Origin: Calliopsis andreniformis
Lineage: Eukaryota > Arthropoda > Insecta > Hymenoptera > Andrenidae
Assembly (NCBI RefSeq): GCF_051401765.1
Contig: NW_027480429.1
Span: forward strand, 14,326,157 to 14,390,156
Direction: 5' to 3'
Length of the DNA stretch: 64,000 bases
The position numbers were made by a program, and so were the translations under genes. The notes under the pieces are model-generated. The model saw only the letters and a program-made list of their open reading frames with translations. It was not told where the DNA came from and did no database searches. This document shows, in pieces, positions 26,111 to 39,619 of the stretch; position 1 is the stretch's first letter; every line of letters begins with the position of its first letter.

Positions 26111-28059
26111 AGATGGAATAGTTAGGGCCTAAGAGGTCAACGCCAGAAGCATAAAATACGATATAAATGCTACAGCTTTTCCATCGTATAAAACAAATAA
26201 TTGTAACCAGTTTGATAGTGATGGTCATTTCTACGTACCGGGCAACCTAGGCTTCACTCTAGGGCGTTGCTCCACCAGATCGAATAGTTAGGGCCTTAGA
26301 AGTCAACGCCCGAAGCATAAAATATAAAATAAATAGAACAGTTTTTCCACCGTTTAAAACGAAAAATTGCTACCAGTGTGAAAGTTATGGTCATTTCTAC
26401 GTCCCGCGCAATCTGGGCTTTACCCTAGGGCGTTGTTCCACCAGATGGAATAGTTAGGGCCTAAGAAGTCAACACCAGGAGCATAAAAAACGATATAAAT
26501 ACAACAGCTTTTCCATCGTATAAAACGAATAATTGCAACCAGTGTGAAAGTAATGGTCATTTCTACGTTCGGGCAACCTAGGCTTCACTCTAGGGCGTTG
26601 TTCCACCAAATGGAATAGTTAGGGCCTAAGAAGTCAACGCCAGAAGCATAAAATACGATATAAATACAACAGCTTTTCCATCATATAAAACGAATGATAG
26701 CAACCAGTGTGAAAGTTATGGTCATTTCTACGTTCCGGGCAACCTAGGCTGCACTCTAGGGCGTTGCTCCACCAGATCAAATAGTTAGGGCCTTAGAAGT
26801 CAACGCCCGAAGCATAAAATACAAAATAAATAAAACAGTTTTTCCATCGTATAAAACGAAAAATTGCAAACAGTGTGAAAGATATGGACATTTCTACGAT
26901 CCGGGCAACCTAGGCTGCACTCTAGGGCGTTGCTCCACCAGATCGAATAGTTAGGGCCTAAGAAGTCAACGCCATAAGAATAAAATACAATATAAATATA
27001 ACAGTTTTTCCATCGTATAAAACGAATAATAGCAACCAGTGTGAAAGTTATGGTCATTTCTACGTTCCGGGCGACCTAGTCTTCAGTCTGGGGCGTTGTT
27101 CCACCAGATCGAATAGTTAGGGCCTAAGAAGTCAACGCCAGAAGCATAAAATACAATATAAATATAACAGTTTTTCCATCGTATACAACGAATTATAGCA
27201 ACCAGTGTGAAAGTTATGGTCATTTCTACGTTCCGGGCAACCTAGGCTTGACTCTACGGCGATGCTCCACCAGATCAAACAGTTAGGGCCTTAGACGTCA
27301 ACGCCCGAAGCATAAAACACAAAATAAATAGAACGGTTTTTCCATTGTATAAAATGAATAATTGCTGCCAGTGTAAAAGTTATGGTCATTTCTACGTTCC
27401 GGGCAACCTAGGCTTCACCCTAGGGCGTTGTACTACCAGATCGAATAGTTAGGGCCTTAGAAGTCCATGCCCTAAGCATTAAATACAAATTAAATAGAAC
27501 AGTTTTTCCATTGTATAAAACGAATAATTGCTACCAGTGTGAAAGTTATGGTCATTTCTACGTTCCGCGCAACCTGGGCTTTACTCTAGGGCGTTGTTCC
27601 ACCAGATGGAATAGTTAGGGCCCTAAGAAGTCAACGCCAGAAGCATAATATACGATATAAATACAACAGCTTTTCCATCGTATAAAACAAATAATTGCAA
27701 CCAGTGTGAAAGTTATGGTCATTTCTACGTTCCGGGCAACCTAGGCTTCACTGTATGGCGTTCTTCCACTACATTGAATAGCTACGGCCTCAGAAGTCAA
27801 CGCCTGAAGTATAAAATACAATAAAAATACAACAGTCTTTCCATCCTATAACAGGAATAATTGCAACCCGTGTGAAAGTGATGGTCATTTCTACGTTCCA
27901 GGCAACCTAGGCTTCACTCTAGGTCGTTGCTCCACCAGATCAAACAGTTAGGGCCTTAGAACTCAGCGCCCGAAGCATAAAATGCAATAAAAATACAATA
28001 GTTTTTCCATCGTATAACAGGATTAATTGCAACCAGTTTGAAATTAATGGTCATTTCTA

Positions 28060-28500
28060 CGTTCCGGGCAACCTAGGCTTCACTCTAGGGCGTTGCTCCA
28101 CCAGATCAAACAGTTAGGGCCTAAGAAGTGAACGCCAGAAGCATAAAATACAATATAAATACATCAGGTTTTCCATTGTATAAAACGAATAATTGCTACC
28201 AGTGTAAAGGTTATGGTCATTTCTACGTTCCGGGCAACCTAGGCTTCACCCTAGGGCGTTGTTCCACGAGATTGAATAGTTAGGGCCTAAGAAGTGAACG
28301 CCAGAAGCATAAAATACAATATAAATACAACAGTTTTTCCATCGTATAAAACGAATAATTGCAACCACTGTGAAAGTTATGGTCATTTCTACATTCCGAG
28401 CAACCTAGGCTTCACTCTAGGGCGTTGATCCAACAGATTGAATAGTTAGGGCCTTAGAAGTCAACGCCCGAAGCATAAAATGCAATAAAAATACAACAGT
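28060..28500 (+). repeat. Block copied at 30.715-31.155 kb (16-monomer spacing)
   Basis: GTTCCACGAG is at 28261 and 30916, an offset of 2655 bp (16 monomers minus 1 bp). Both runs then carry AACCACTGTGAAAG and the private GCGTTGATCCAACAG. Confidence 0.8.
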
Positions 28501-29055
28501 TTTTCCATCGTATAAAACGAATAATTGCTACCAGTGTGAAAGTTATGGTCATATCTACGTTCCGGGCAACCTAGGCATCACTGTAGGGCGTTGCTCCACC
28601 AGATCGAATAGTTAGGTCCTTACAAGTCAACGCCAGAAGCATAAAATACAATATAAATACAACAGTTTTTCCATCGTATAAAACGAATAATTGCAACCAG
28701 TTTGAAAGTGATGGTCATTTCTACGTTCCGGGTAACCTAGGCTTCACTCTAGGGCGTTGCTCCAACAGATTGAATAGTTAGGGCCTTAGAAGTCAGCGCC
28801 CGAAGCATAAAATGCAATAAAAATACAACAGTATTTCCATCGTATAACAGGATTAATTGCAACCAGTTTGAAAGCGATGGTCATTTCTACGTTCCGGGCA
28901 ACCTTGGCTTCACCCTAGGGCGTTGTTCAACCAGATCGAATAGTTAGGGCCTTAGATGTCAACGCCCGAAGCATAAAATGCGATATAAATACAACAGCTT
29001 TTCCATCGTATAAAACGAATAATTGCAACCAGTGTGAAAGTTATGGTCCTTTCTA

Positions 29056-30260
29056 CATTTCGAGCAACCTAGGCTTCACTCTAGGGCGTTGCTCCACCAG
29101 ATCAAACAGTTAGGGCCTAAGAAGTGAACGCCAGCAGCATAAAATACAATATAAATACAACAGCTTTTCCATTGTATAAAACGAATAATTGCTACCAGTG
29201 TAAAGGTTATGGTCATTTCTACGTTCCGGGCAACCTACGCTTCACCCTAGGCCGTTGTTCCACCAGATTGAATAGTTAGGGCCTAAGAAGTGAACGCCAG
29301 AAGCATAAAATACAATATAAATACAACAGTTTTTCCATCGTATAAAACGAATAATTGCAACCACTGTGAAAGTTATGGTCATTTCTACATTCCGAGCAAC
29401 CTAGGCTTCACTCTAGGGCGTTGCTCCAACAGATTGAATAGTTAGGGCCTTAGAAGTCAACGCCCGAAGCATAAAATGCAATAAAAATACAACAGTTTTT
29501 CCATCGTATAAAACGAATAATTGCTACCAGTGTGAATGTTATGGTCATTTCTACGTACCGGGGAACCTAGGCTTCACCCTAGGGCGTTGTTCGACCAGAT
29601 GGAATAGTTAGGGCCTAAGAAGTCAACGCCAGAAGCATAAAATACGATATAAATACAACAGCTTTTCCATCGTATAAAACAAATAATTGCAACCAGTTTG
29701 ATAGTGATGTTCATTTCTACGTACCGGACAACCTAGGCTTCACTCTAGTGCGTTGCTCCACCAGATCGAATGGTTAGGGGCTTAGAAGTCAACGCCCGAA
29801 GCATAAAGTACAAAATAAATGGAACAGTTTTTCCATCGTATAAAACGAATAATTGCTACCTGTGTGAAAGTTATGGTCATTTCTACGTTCCGGGCAACCT
29901 AGGTTTCACTCCAGGGCGTTGCTCCTCCAGATCGAATAGTTACGGCCTATGAAGTCAACGCCAGAACCATAAAATACAATATAAATACAACAGTTTTTCC
30001 ATCATATAAAACGAATGATAGCAACCAGTGTGAAAGTTATGGTCATTTCTACGTTCCGCGAAATCTTGGCTTTACCCTAGGGCGTTGTTCCACCAGATGG
30101 AATAGTTAGGGCCTTAGAAGTCAACGCCCGAAGCATAAAGTACAAAATAAATAGAACAGTTTTTCCATCGTATAAAACGAATAATTGCTACCAGTGTGAA
30201 AGTTATGGTCATTTCTACTTTCCGGGCAACCTAGACTTCACCCTAGGGCGTTGTTCCACC
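29056..30260 (+). repeat. Seven-monomer block, copy 2 of the 25-monomer-spaced pair
   Basis: This is the counterpart of 24,906-26,110. From about 30,280 it continues with the CCAGGAGCATAAAAAACG monomer, skipping the two monomers that stand between 26,110 and 26,460 in copy 1. That is an in-register deletion here or an insertion there. Its right part is copied again 1826 bp downstream. Confidence 0.85.
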
Positions 30261-30345
30261 AGATGGAATAGTTAGGGCCTAAGAAGTCAACGCCAGGAGC
30301 ATAAAAAACGATATAAATACAACAGCTTTTCCATCGTATAAAACG
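29690..30345 (+). repeat. Four-monomer block repeated after 11 monomers, copy 1
   Basis: This matches 31,516-32,171 at an offset of exactly 1826 bp. Shared private features are GATGTTCATTTCTACG (T for G), GAATGGTTAGGG, GCGAAATCTTGG, and CCAGGAGCATAAAAAACG. The copies diverge where this one reads GAATAATTGC and the other GAATGATAGC. Confidence 0.85.
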
Positions 30346-31515
30346 AATAATTGCAACCAGTGTGAAAGTAATGGTCATTTCTACGTTCGGGCAACCTAGG
30401 CTTCACTCTAGGGCGTTGTTCCACCAAATGGAATAGTTAGGGCCTAAGAAGTCAACGCCAGAAGCATAAAATACGATATAAATACAACAGCTTTTCCATC
30501 ATATAAAACGAATGATAGCAACCAGTGTGAAAGTTATGGTCATTTCTACGTTCCGCGCAACCTGGGCTTTACTGTAGGGCGTTGTTCCACCAGATGGAAT
30601 AGTTAGTGCCTTAGAAGTCAGCGCCCGAAGCATAAAATACAATATAAATACAACAGCTTTTCCATCCTATAAAAGGAATAATTGCAAACAGTGTGAAAGT
30701 AATGGTCATTTCTACGTTCCGGGCAACCTAGGCTTCACTCTAGGGCGTTGCTCCACCAGATCAAACAGTTAGGGCCTAAGAAGTGAACGCCAGAAGCATA
30801 AAATACAATATAAATACAACAGGTTTTCCATTGTATAAAACGAATAATTGCTACCAGTGTAAAGGTTATGGTCATTTCTACGTTCCGGGCAACCTAGGCT
30901 TCACCCTAGGGCGTTGTTCCACGAGATTGAATAGTTAGGGCCTAAGAAGTGAACGCCAGAAGCATAAAATACAATATAAATACAACAGTTTTTCCATCGT
31001 ATAAAACGAATAATTGCAACCACTGTGAAAGTTATGGTCATTTCTACATTCCGAGCAACCTAGGCTTCACTCTAGGGCGTTGATCCAACAGATTGAATAG
31101 TTAGGGCCTTAGAAGTCAACGCCCGAAGCATAAAATGCAATAAAAATACAACAGCTTTTCCATCCTATAAAAGGAATAATTGCAAACAGTGTGAAAGTAA
31201 TGGTCATTTCTACGTTCCGGGCAACCTAGGCTTCCCCGTAGGGCGTTGCTCCAACAGATTGCATAGCTAGGGCCTTAGAAGTCAATGCCCGAAGCATAAA
31301 ATGCAATAAAGGTACAACAGTTTTTCCATCGTATAGCAGGAATAATTTGCAACCAGTGTGAATGTTATGGTCATATCTACGTTCCGGGCAACCTAGGCAT
31401 CACTGTAGGGCGTTGCTCCACCAGATCGAATAGTTAGGTCCTTAGAAGTCAACGCCAGAAGCATAAAATACAATATAAATACAACAGTTTTTCCATCGTA
31501 TAAAACGAATAATTG

Positions 31516-32171
31516 CAACCAGTTTGAAAGTGATGTTCATTTCTACGTACCGGACAACCTAGGCTTCACTCTAGTGCGTTGCTCCACCAGATCGAATGGT
31601 TAGGGCCTTAGAAGTCAACGCCCGAAGCATAAAGTACAAAATAAATGGAACAGTTTTTCCATCGTATAAAACGAATAATTGCTACCTGTGTGAAAGTTAT
31701 GGTCATTTCTACGTTCCGGGCAACCTAGGTTTCACTCCAGGGCGTTGCTCCTCCAGATCGAATAGTTACGGCCTATGAAGTCAACGCCAGAACCATAAAA
31801 TACAATATAAATACAACAGTTTTTCCATCATATAAAACGAATGATAGCAACCAGTGTGAAAGTTATGGTCATTTCTACGTTCCGCGAAATCTTGGCTTTA
31901 CCCTAGGGCGTTGTTCCACCAGATGGAATAGTTAGGGCCTTAGAAGTCAACGCCCGAAGCATAAAGTACAAAATAAATAGAACAGCTTTTCCATCGTATA
32001 AAACGAATAATTGCTACCAGTGTGAAAGTTATGGTCATTTCTACTTTCCGGGCAACCTAGACTTCACCCTAGGGCGTTGTTCCACCAGATGGAATAGTTA
32101 GGGCCTAAGAAGTCAACGCCAGGAGCATAAAAAACGATATAAATACAACAGCTTTTCCATCGTATAAAACG
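31516..32171 (+). repeat. Four-monomer block repeated after 11 monomers, copy 2
   Basis: This is the counterpart of 29,690-30,345, with only scattered single-base differences (for example ACAGCTTTTCC for ACAGTTTTTCC near 31,983). Confidence 0.85.
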
Positions 32172-33570
32172 AATGATAGCAACCAGTGCGAAAGTTATGG
32201 TCATTTCTACGTTCCGGGCAACCTAGGCTGCACTCTAGGGCGTTGCTCCACCAGATCAAATAGTTAGGGCCTTAGAAGTCAACGCCCGAAGCATAAAATA
32301 CAAAATAAATAAAACTGTTTTTCCATCGTATAAAACGAATAATTGCTACCAGTGTAAAAGTTATGGTCATTTCTACGTTCCGGGCAACCTAGGCTTCACT
32401 CTACGGCGATGCTCCACCAGATCAAACAGTTAGGGCCTTGGAAGTCAACGCCCGAAGCATAAAATACAAAATCAATAGTACGGTTTTTCCATTGTATAAA
32501 ACGAATAATTGCTGCCAGTGTGAAAGTTATGCTCATTTCTACTTTCCGGACAACCTAGGCTTCACCCTAGGGCGTTGTTCTCCCAGATGGAATAGTTAGG
32601 GCCTGAGAGGTCAACGCCAGAAGCATAAAATACGATATAAATGCAACAGCTTTTCCATCGTATAAAACAAATAATTGCAACCAGTTTGAAAGTGATGGTC
32701 ATTTCTACGTTCCGGGTAACCTAGGCTTCACTCTGGGGCTTTGCTCCAACAGATTGAATAGTTAGCGCCTTAGAAGTCAACGCCCGAAGCATAAAATACA
32801 AAATAAATAGAACGGTTTTTCCATTGTATAAAACGAATAATTGCTGCCAGTGTAAAAGTTATGGTCATTTCTACGTTCCAGGCAACCTAGGGTTCACTCT
32901 AGGGCGTTGTTCCACCAGATGGAATAGTTAGCGCCCAAGAAGTCAACGCCAGAAGCATAAAATACGATATAAATACAACAGCTTTTCCATCGTATAAAAC
33001 AAATAATTGCAACCAGTTTGATAGTGATGGTCATTTCTACGTACCGGGCAACCCAGGCTTCACTCTAGGGCGTTGCTCCACCTGATCGAATAGTTAGGGC
33101 CTTAGAAGTCAACGCCAGAAGCATAAAATACAATATAAATACTACAGTTTTTCCACCATATAAAACGAATAATTGCAACCAGTATGAAAGTTATGGTCAT
33201 TTCTGCTTTCCGGGCAACCTAGGCTTCACCCTAGGGCGTTGTTCCACCAGATGGAATAGTTAGGGCCTAAGAAGTCAACGCCAGAAGCATAAAATACGGT
33301 ATAAATACAACAGCTTTTCCATCGTATAAAACAAATAATTGCAACCAGTTTGATAGTGATGGTCATTTCGACGTACCGGACAACCTAGGCTTCACTCTAG
33401 TGCGTTGCTCCACCAGATCGAATAGTTAGGGCCTTAGAAGTCAACGCCCGAAGCATAAAGTACAAAATAAATAGAACAGTTTTTCCATCGTATAAAACGA
33501 ATAATAGCAACCAGTGTGAAAGTAATGGTCATTTCTACGTTCCGGGCAACCTAGGCTTCACTCTAGGGCG

Positions 33571-33744
33571 GTGCTCCACCATATCGAATAGTTACGGCCT
33601 TAGAAGCCTACGCCTGAAGCATAAAATACAATAAAAATACAACGGTCTTTTCATCGTATAACAGGAATAATTGCAACAAGCGTGAAAGTAATGATCATTT
33701 CGGCGTTTCGGGCATCCTAGACTTAACTCTGAGGCATTGCTCCA
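33571..33744 (+). repeat. Divergent marker monomer D, copy 2
   Basis: ACTTAACTCT is at 33721 against 11142 in copy 1, an offset of 22,579 (136 monomers plus 3 bp). It keeps the ATTTCGGCG version. It is followed by the AATACCATATAAATAC monomer, as in copies 1 and 3. Confidence 0.85.
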
Positions 33745-33999
33745 CCAGATCGAATAGTTAGCGCCTAAGAAGTCAACGCCAGAAGCATAAAATACCATAT
33801 AAATACAACAGTTTTTCCATCGTATAAAACGAATAATTGCAACCACTGTGAAAGTTATGGTCATTTCTACATTCCGAGCAACCTAGGCTTCACTCTAGGG
33901 CGTTGCTCCAACAGATTGAATAGTTAGGGCCTTAGAAGTCATCGCCCGAAGCATAAAATGCAATAAAAATACAACAGTTTTTCCATCGTATAAAACGAA

Positions 34000-34480
34000 T
34001 AATTGCTACCAGTGTGAAAGTTATGGTCCTTTCTACATTTCGAGCAACCTAGGCTTCACTCTAGGGCGTTGCTCCACCTGATCGAATAGTTAGGGCCTTA
34101 GAAGTCAACGCCAGAAGCATAAAATACAATATAAATACTACCGTTTTTCCACCATATAAAACGAATAATTGCAACCAGTATGAAAGTTATGGTCATTTCT
34201 GCTTTCCGGGCAACCTAGGCTTCACCCTAGGGCGTTGTTCCACCAGATGGAATAGTTAGGGCCTAAGAAGTCAACGCCAGAAGCATAAAATACGGTATAA
34301 ATACAACAGCTTTTCCATCGTATAAAACAAATAATTGCAACCAGTTTGATAGTGATGGTCATTTCTACGTACCGGGCAACCTAGGCATCACTCTAGGGCG
34401 TTGCTCCACCAGATCGAATAGTTAGGGCCTTAGAAGTCAACGCCCGAGGCATAAAGTATAAAATAAATAGAACAGTTTTT
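34000..34480 (+). repeat. Four-monomer cassette, copy near the right end of the left domain
   Basis: GTCCTTTCTAC at 34026 begins the same run (TTTCTGCTTTCCGGG, AATACGGTATAAATAC, TACGTACCGGG, GGCATCACTC). It is 114 monomers minus 1 bp from the copy at 15103. One private change is AATACTACCG. Confidence 0.8.
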
Positions 34481-35397
34481 CCATCGTATAAAACGAATAA
34501 TTGCTACCAGTGTGAAAGTTATGGTCCTTTCTACTTTCCGGGCAACCTAGACTTCACCCTAAGGCGTTGTTCCGCCAGATGGAATAGTTAGGGCCTAAGA
34601 AGTCAACGCCAGAAGCATAAAATACGATATAAATACAACAGCTTTTCCATCGTATAAAACGAATAATTGCAACCAGTGTGAAAGTTATGGTCATTTCTAC
34701 GTTCCGGGCAACCTAGGCTTCCCCCTAGGGCGATGCTCCAACAGATTGCATAGCTAGGGCCTTAGAAGTCAATGCCCGATGCATAGAATGCAATAAAAAT
34801 ACAGCAGTTTTTCCATCGTATAGCAAGAATAATTTGCAACCAGTGTGAAGGTTATGGTCATATCTACGTTCCGGGCAACCTAGGCATCACTGTAGGGCGT
34901 TGCTCCACCAGATCGAATAGTTAGGTCCTTAGAAGTCAACGCCAGAAGCATAAAGTACAATATAAATACAACAGTTTTTCCATCGTATAAAACGAATAAT
35001 TGCAACCAGTTTGAAAGTGATGGTCATTTCTACGTTCCGGGTAACCTAGGCTTCACTCTAGGGCGTTGCTCCAACAGATTGAATAGTTAGGGCCTTAGAA
35101 GTCAGCGCCCGAAGCATAAAATGCAATAAAAATACAACAGTTTTTCCACCGTATAACAGGATTAATTGCAACCAGTTGGAAAGTGATGGTCATTTCTACG
35201 TTCCGGGCAACCTTGGCTTCACCCTAGGGCGTTGTTCCACCAGATCGAATAGTTAGGGCCTAAGAAGTGAACGCCAGAAGCATAAAATACAATATAAATA
35301 CAATAGTATTTCCATCGTATAAAACGAATAATTGTTACCAGTGTAAAAGCTATGGTCATTTCTACGTTCCGGGCAACCTAGGCTACACTCTAGGGCG

Positions 35398-35571
35398 GTG
35401 CTCCACCATATCGAATAGCTACGGCCTTAGAAGCCTACGCCTGAAGCATAAAATACAATAAAAATACAACGGTCTTTTCATCGTATAACAGGAATAATTG
35501 CAACAAGCGTGAAAGTAATGATCATTTCGGCGTTTCGGGCATCCTAGACTTAACTCTGAGGCATTCCTCCA
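35398..35571 (+). repeat. Divergent marker monomer D, copy 3
   Basis: This lies 1827 bp after copy 2 (ACTTAACTCT at 35548). It retains the ATTTCGGCG version and has the private change GAGGCATTCCTCC. It sits at the boundary of the two domains. Confidence 0.85.
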
Positions 35572-36229
35572 CCAGATCGAATAGTTTGGGCCTAAGAAGT
35601 CAACGACAGAAGCATAAAATACCATATAAATACAACAGTTTTTCCATTGTATAAAACGAATAATTGCTACCAGTGTAAAAGTTATGGTCATTTCTACGTT
35701 CCGGGCAACCTAGGCTTCACCCTAGGGCGAAGTTCCACCAGATTGAATAGTTAGGGCCTAAGAAGTGAACGCCAGAAGCATATAATACAATATAAATACA
35801 ACAGTTTTTCCATCGTATAAAACGAATAATTGGAACCAGTGTGAAAGTTATGGTCATTTCTACATTCCGAGCAAGCTAGGCTTCACTGTAGGGCGTTGCT
35901 CCAACAGATTGAATAGTTAGGGCCTTAGAAGTCAACGCCCGAAGCATAAAATGCAATAAAAATACAACAGCTTTTCCATCCTATAAAAGGAATAATTGCA
36001 AACAGTGTAAAAGTTATGGTCATTTCTACGTTCCGGGCAACCTAGGCTTCACCCTAGGGCGAAGTTCCACCAGATTGAATAGTTAGGGCCTAAGAAGTGA
36101 ACGCCAGAAGCATAAAATACAATATAAATACAACAGTTTTTCCATCGTATAACAGGATTAATTGCAACCAGTTTGAAAGTGATGGTCACTTCTACGTTCC
36201 GGGCAACCTAGGCTTCACTCTAGGGCGTT

Positions 36230-36330
36230 GCTACACTAGATCGAATAGCTAGGGCCTTAGAAGTCAACGCTAGAGTCATAAAATACAATATAAATACAAC
36301 AGCTTTTCCATCGTAAAGAACGTATAATTG
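36230..36330 (+). repeat. Right-domain marker variant GCTACACTAG (first copy)
   Basis: GCTACACTAGATCGAATAGC is followed by GAGTCATAAAATAC and CGTAAAGAACGTATAATTGC, which lacks the TATAAAA motif. Other copies start at 37723, 42537, 46520, 51000, 57472 and 60293. Spacings are 9, 29, 24, 27, 39 and 17 monomers, each within 2 bp of a whole number. Confidence 0.8.
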
Positions 36331-38649
36331 CAACCAGTGTGAAAGCTATGGTTATTTCTACATTCCGAGGAACCTAGGCTTCACTCTAGGGCGTTGCTCC
36401 ACCAGATCGAATAGTTAGGTCCTTAGAAGTCAACGTCAGAAACATAAAATACGATATAAATACAACAGCTTTTGCATCGTATAAAAGGAATAATTGCAAA
36501 CAGTGTGAAAGTAATTGTCATTTCTTCGTTCCGGGCAACCTAGGCTTCACTCTAGGGCGTTGCTCCACCAGATCAAACAGTTAGGGCCTTAGAAGTCAAC
36601 GCCCGAAGCATAAAATACAAAATAAAAAGAACAGTTTTTCCATTGTATAAAACGAATAATTGCTACCAGTGTAAATGTTATGGTCATTTCTACGTTCCGG
36701 GCAACCTAGGCTTCACCCTAGGGCGTTGTTCCACCAGGTCGAATAGTTAGGTCCTTAGAAGTCAACGCCAGAAGCATAAAATACGATATAAATACAGCAG
36801 CTTTTCCATCGTATAAAAGGAATAATTGCAAACAGTGTGAAAGTAATGGTCATTTATACGTTCCGGGCAACCTAGGCTTCACTCTACGGCGTTGTTCCAC
36901 CAGATCGAATAGTTAGGGCCTAAGAAGTCAACACCAGAAGAATAAAATACAAAATAAATACAACAGACTTTACACCGTATAAAACGAATAATTGCAATCT
37001 GTGTGAAGGTTATGGTCATATCTACGTTCCGGGCAACCTAGGCTTCACTGTAGGGCGTTGCTCCACCAGATCGAAGTGTTAGGGCCTAAGAAGTCAACGC
37101 CCGAAGCATAAAATACAATAGAAATACAACAGTTTTTCCATCGTATAAAACGAATAATTGCAACCACTATGAAGCTTATGGTCATTTCTACGTTCCGGGC
37201 AACCTAGGCTTCACCCTAGGGCGTTGCTCCACCAGTTCAAACAGTTAGGTCCTTGAAGTCAACGCCCCAAGCATAAAATACAAAATAAATAGAACAGTTT
37301 TTCCATTGTATAAAACGAATAATTGCTACCAGTGTAAAAGTTATGGTCATTTCTACGTTCCAGGCAACCTAGGCTTCACCCTAGGGCGTTGTTCCACCAG
37401 ATCGAATAGTTAGGGCCTAAGAAGTGAACGCCAGAAGCATAAAATGCAATAAAAATACAACAGTCTTTCCATCCTATAACAGGAATAATTGCAACCTGTG
37501 TGAAAGTTATGGTCATTTCTACATTCCGAGCAACCTAGGCTTCACTCTAGGGCGTTGTTCCACCAGCTCGAATAGTTAGGGCCTACGAAGTGAACGCCAG
37601 AAGCATTAAATACAATAAAGATACAACAGTTTTTCCATCGTATAACAGAATTAATTGCAACCAGTTTGAAAGTGATGGTCACTTCTACGTTCCGGGCAAC
37701 CCAGGCTTCACTCTAGGGCGTTGCTACACTAGATCGAATAGCTGGGGCCTTAGAAGTCAACGCCAGAGTCATATAATACAATATAAATACAACAGCTTTT
37801 CCATCGTAAAGAACGTATAATTGCAACCAGTGTGAAAGTTATGGTTATTTCTACATTCCGAGCAACCTAGGCTTCACTCTAGGGCGTTGCTCCACCAGAT
37901 CGAATAGTCAGGACCTTAGAAGTCAACGCCAGAAGCATAAAATACGATATAAATACAACATCTTTTGCATCGTATAAAAGGAATAATTGCAAACAGTGTG
38001 AAAGTAATTGTCATTTCTACGTTCCGGGCAACCTAGGCTACACTCTAGGGCGTTGCTCCACCAGATCAAACAGTTAGGGCCTTAGAAGTCAACGCCCGAA
38101 GCGTAAAATACAAAATAAATAGAACAGTTTTTCCATCGCAGAAAACGAATAATTGCAACCAGTGTGAAAGTTATGGTCATTTCTATATTCCGAGCAACCT
38201 AGGCTTCACTCTAGGGCGTTGCACTACCAGGTCGAATAGTAAGGGCCTAAGAAGTGAACGCCAGAAGCATAAAACACAATATAAACACAACAGTTTTTCC
38301 ATCGTATAAAACGAATAATTGCAACCAGTGTGAAGGTAATGATCATTTCTACATTCCGAGCAACCTAGGCTTCACTCTAGGGCGTTGCTCCAACAGATTG
38401 AATAGTTAGGGCCTTAGAAGTCAACGCCCGAGGCATAAAATGCAATAAAAATACAACAGTCTTTCCATCCTATAACAGGAATAATTGCAATCCGTGTGAA
38501 AGTGATGGTCATTTGTACGTTCCAGGCAACCTAGGCTTCACTCTAGGGCGTTGCTCCACCAGATCGAATTGTTAGGGCCAAAGAAGTCAACGCCAGAAGA
38601 ATAAGATACAAAATAAATAGAACAGTTTTTCCATCGTATAAAAGGAATA

Positions 38650-39285
38650 ATTGCAAACAGTGTGAAAGTAATGGTCATTTCTACGTTCCGGGCAACCTAG
38701 GCTTCACTCTACGGCGTTGTTCCACCAGATCGAATAGTTAGGGCCTAAGAAGTCAACACCAGAAGAATAAAATACAAAATAAATACAACAGCCTTTACAC
38801 CGTATAAAACGAATAATTGCAACATGTGTGAAAGTTATGGTCATATCTACGTTCCGGGCAACCTAGGCTTCACTGTAGGGCGTTGCTCCACCAGATCGAA
38901 GTGTTAGGGCCTAAGAAGTCAACGCCCGAAGCATAAAATACAATGGAAATACAACAGTTTTTCCATCGTATAAAACGAATAATTGCAACCATTATGAAAC
39001 TTATGGTAATTTCTACGTTCCGGGCAACCAAGGCTTCACTCTGTGGCGTTCTTCCACGACATCGAATAGCTACGGCCTCAGAAGTCAACGCCTGAAGCAT
39101 AAAATACAATAAAAATGCAACAGTCTTTCCATCCTATAACAGGAATAATTGCAACCCGTGTGAAAGTGATGGTCATTTCTACGTTCCAGACAACCTAGGC
39201 TTCACTCAAGGACGTTGTTCCACCAGATCGAATAGTTAGGGCCTAAGAAGTCAACGCCGGAAGCATAAAATACAATATAAATATC
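38650..39285 (+). repeat. Block repeated after 11 monomers in the right domain, copy 1
   Basis: This matches 40,476-41,111 at an offset of 1826 bp. Shared private variants are CAGCCTTTACACCG, AACATGTGTGAAGG (AACATGTGTGAAAG here), GAAGTGTTAGGG, AACCATTATGAAAC, and CTCTGTGGCGTTCTTCCACG. The same run also occurs at about 43.49-44.1 kb and, in part, at 58.26-58.8 and 61.26-61.6 kb. Confidence 0.85.
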
Positions 39286-39619
39286 ACAGCTTTTCCATCG
39301 TATAAAAGGAATAATTGCAAACAGTGTGAAAGTTATGGTCATTTCTACGTTCCGGGCAACCTAGGCTTCACCCTAGGGCGTTGTTCCACCAGCTCGAATA
39401 GTTAGGGCCTAAGAAGTGAACGCCAGAAGCATTAAATACAATAAAAATACAACAGTTTTTCCATCGTATAACAGGATTAATTGCAACCAGTTTGAAAGTG
39501 ATGGTCACTTCTACGTTCCGGGCAACCCAGGCTTCACTCTAGGGCGTTGCTCCACCAGATCGAATAGTTAGGACATTAGAAGTCAACGCCAGAAGCATAA
39601 AATACGGTATAAATACAAC

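Larger units (their letters stand above)
1..35270 (+). repeat. Left satellite domain (variant set A)
   Basis: This part is rich in monomers carrying CAGATGGAATAG, GCGCAATCTTGG followed by CTTTACC, GAATGATAGCAACC, and GTTTGATAGTGATGG. The last CAGATGGAATAG-type monomer of the run is near 34,576. Beyond that point the variant appears only near 50.0 and 56.3 kb. Variants typical of the right half (GCTACACTAG, CAGCTCGAATAG, GAAGTGTTAGGG) are absent here. The edge is a transition zone at about 34.6-36.2 kb rather than a sharp junction. Confidence 0.75.
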
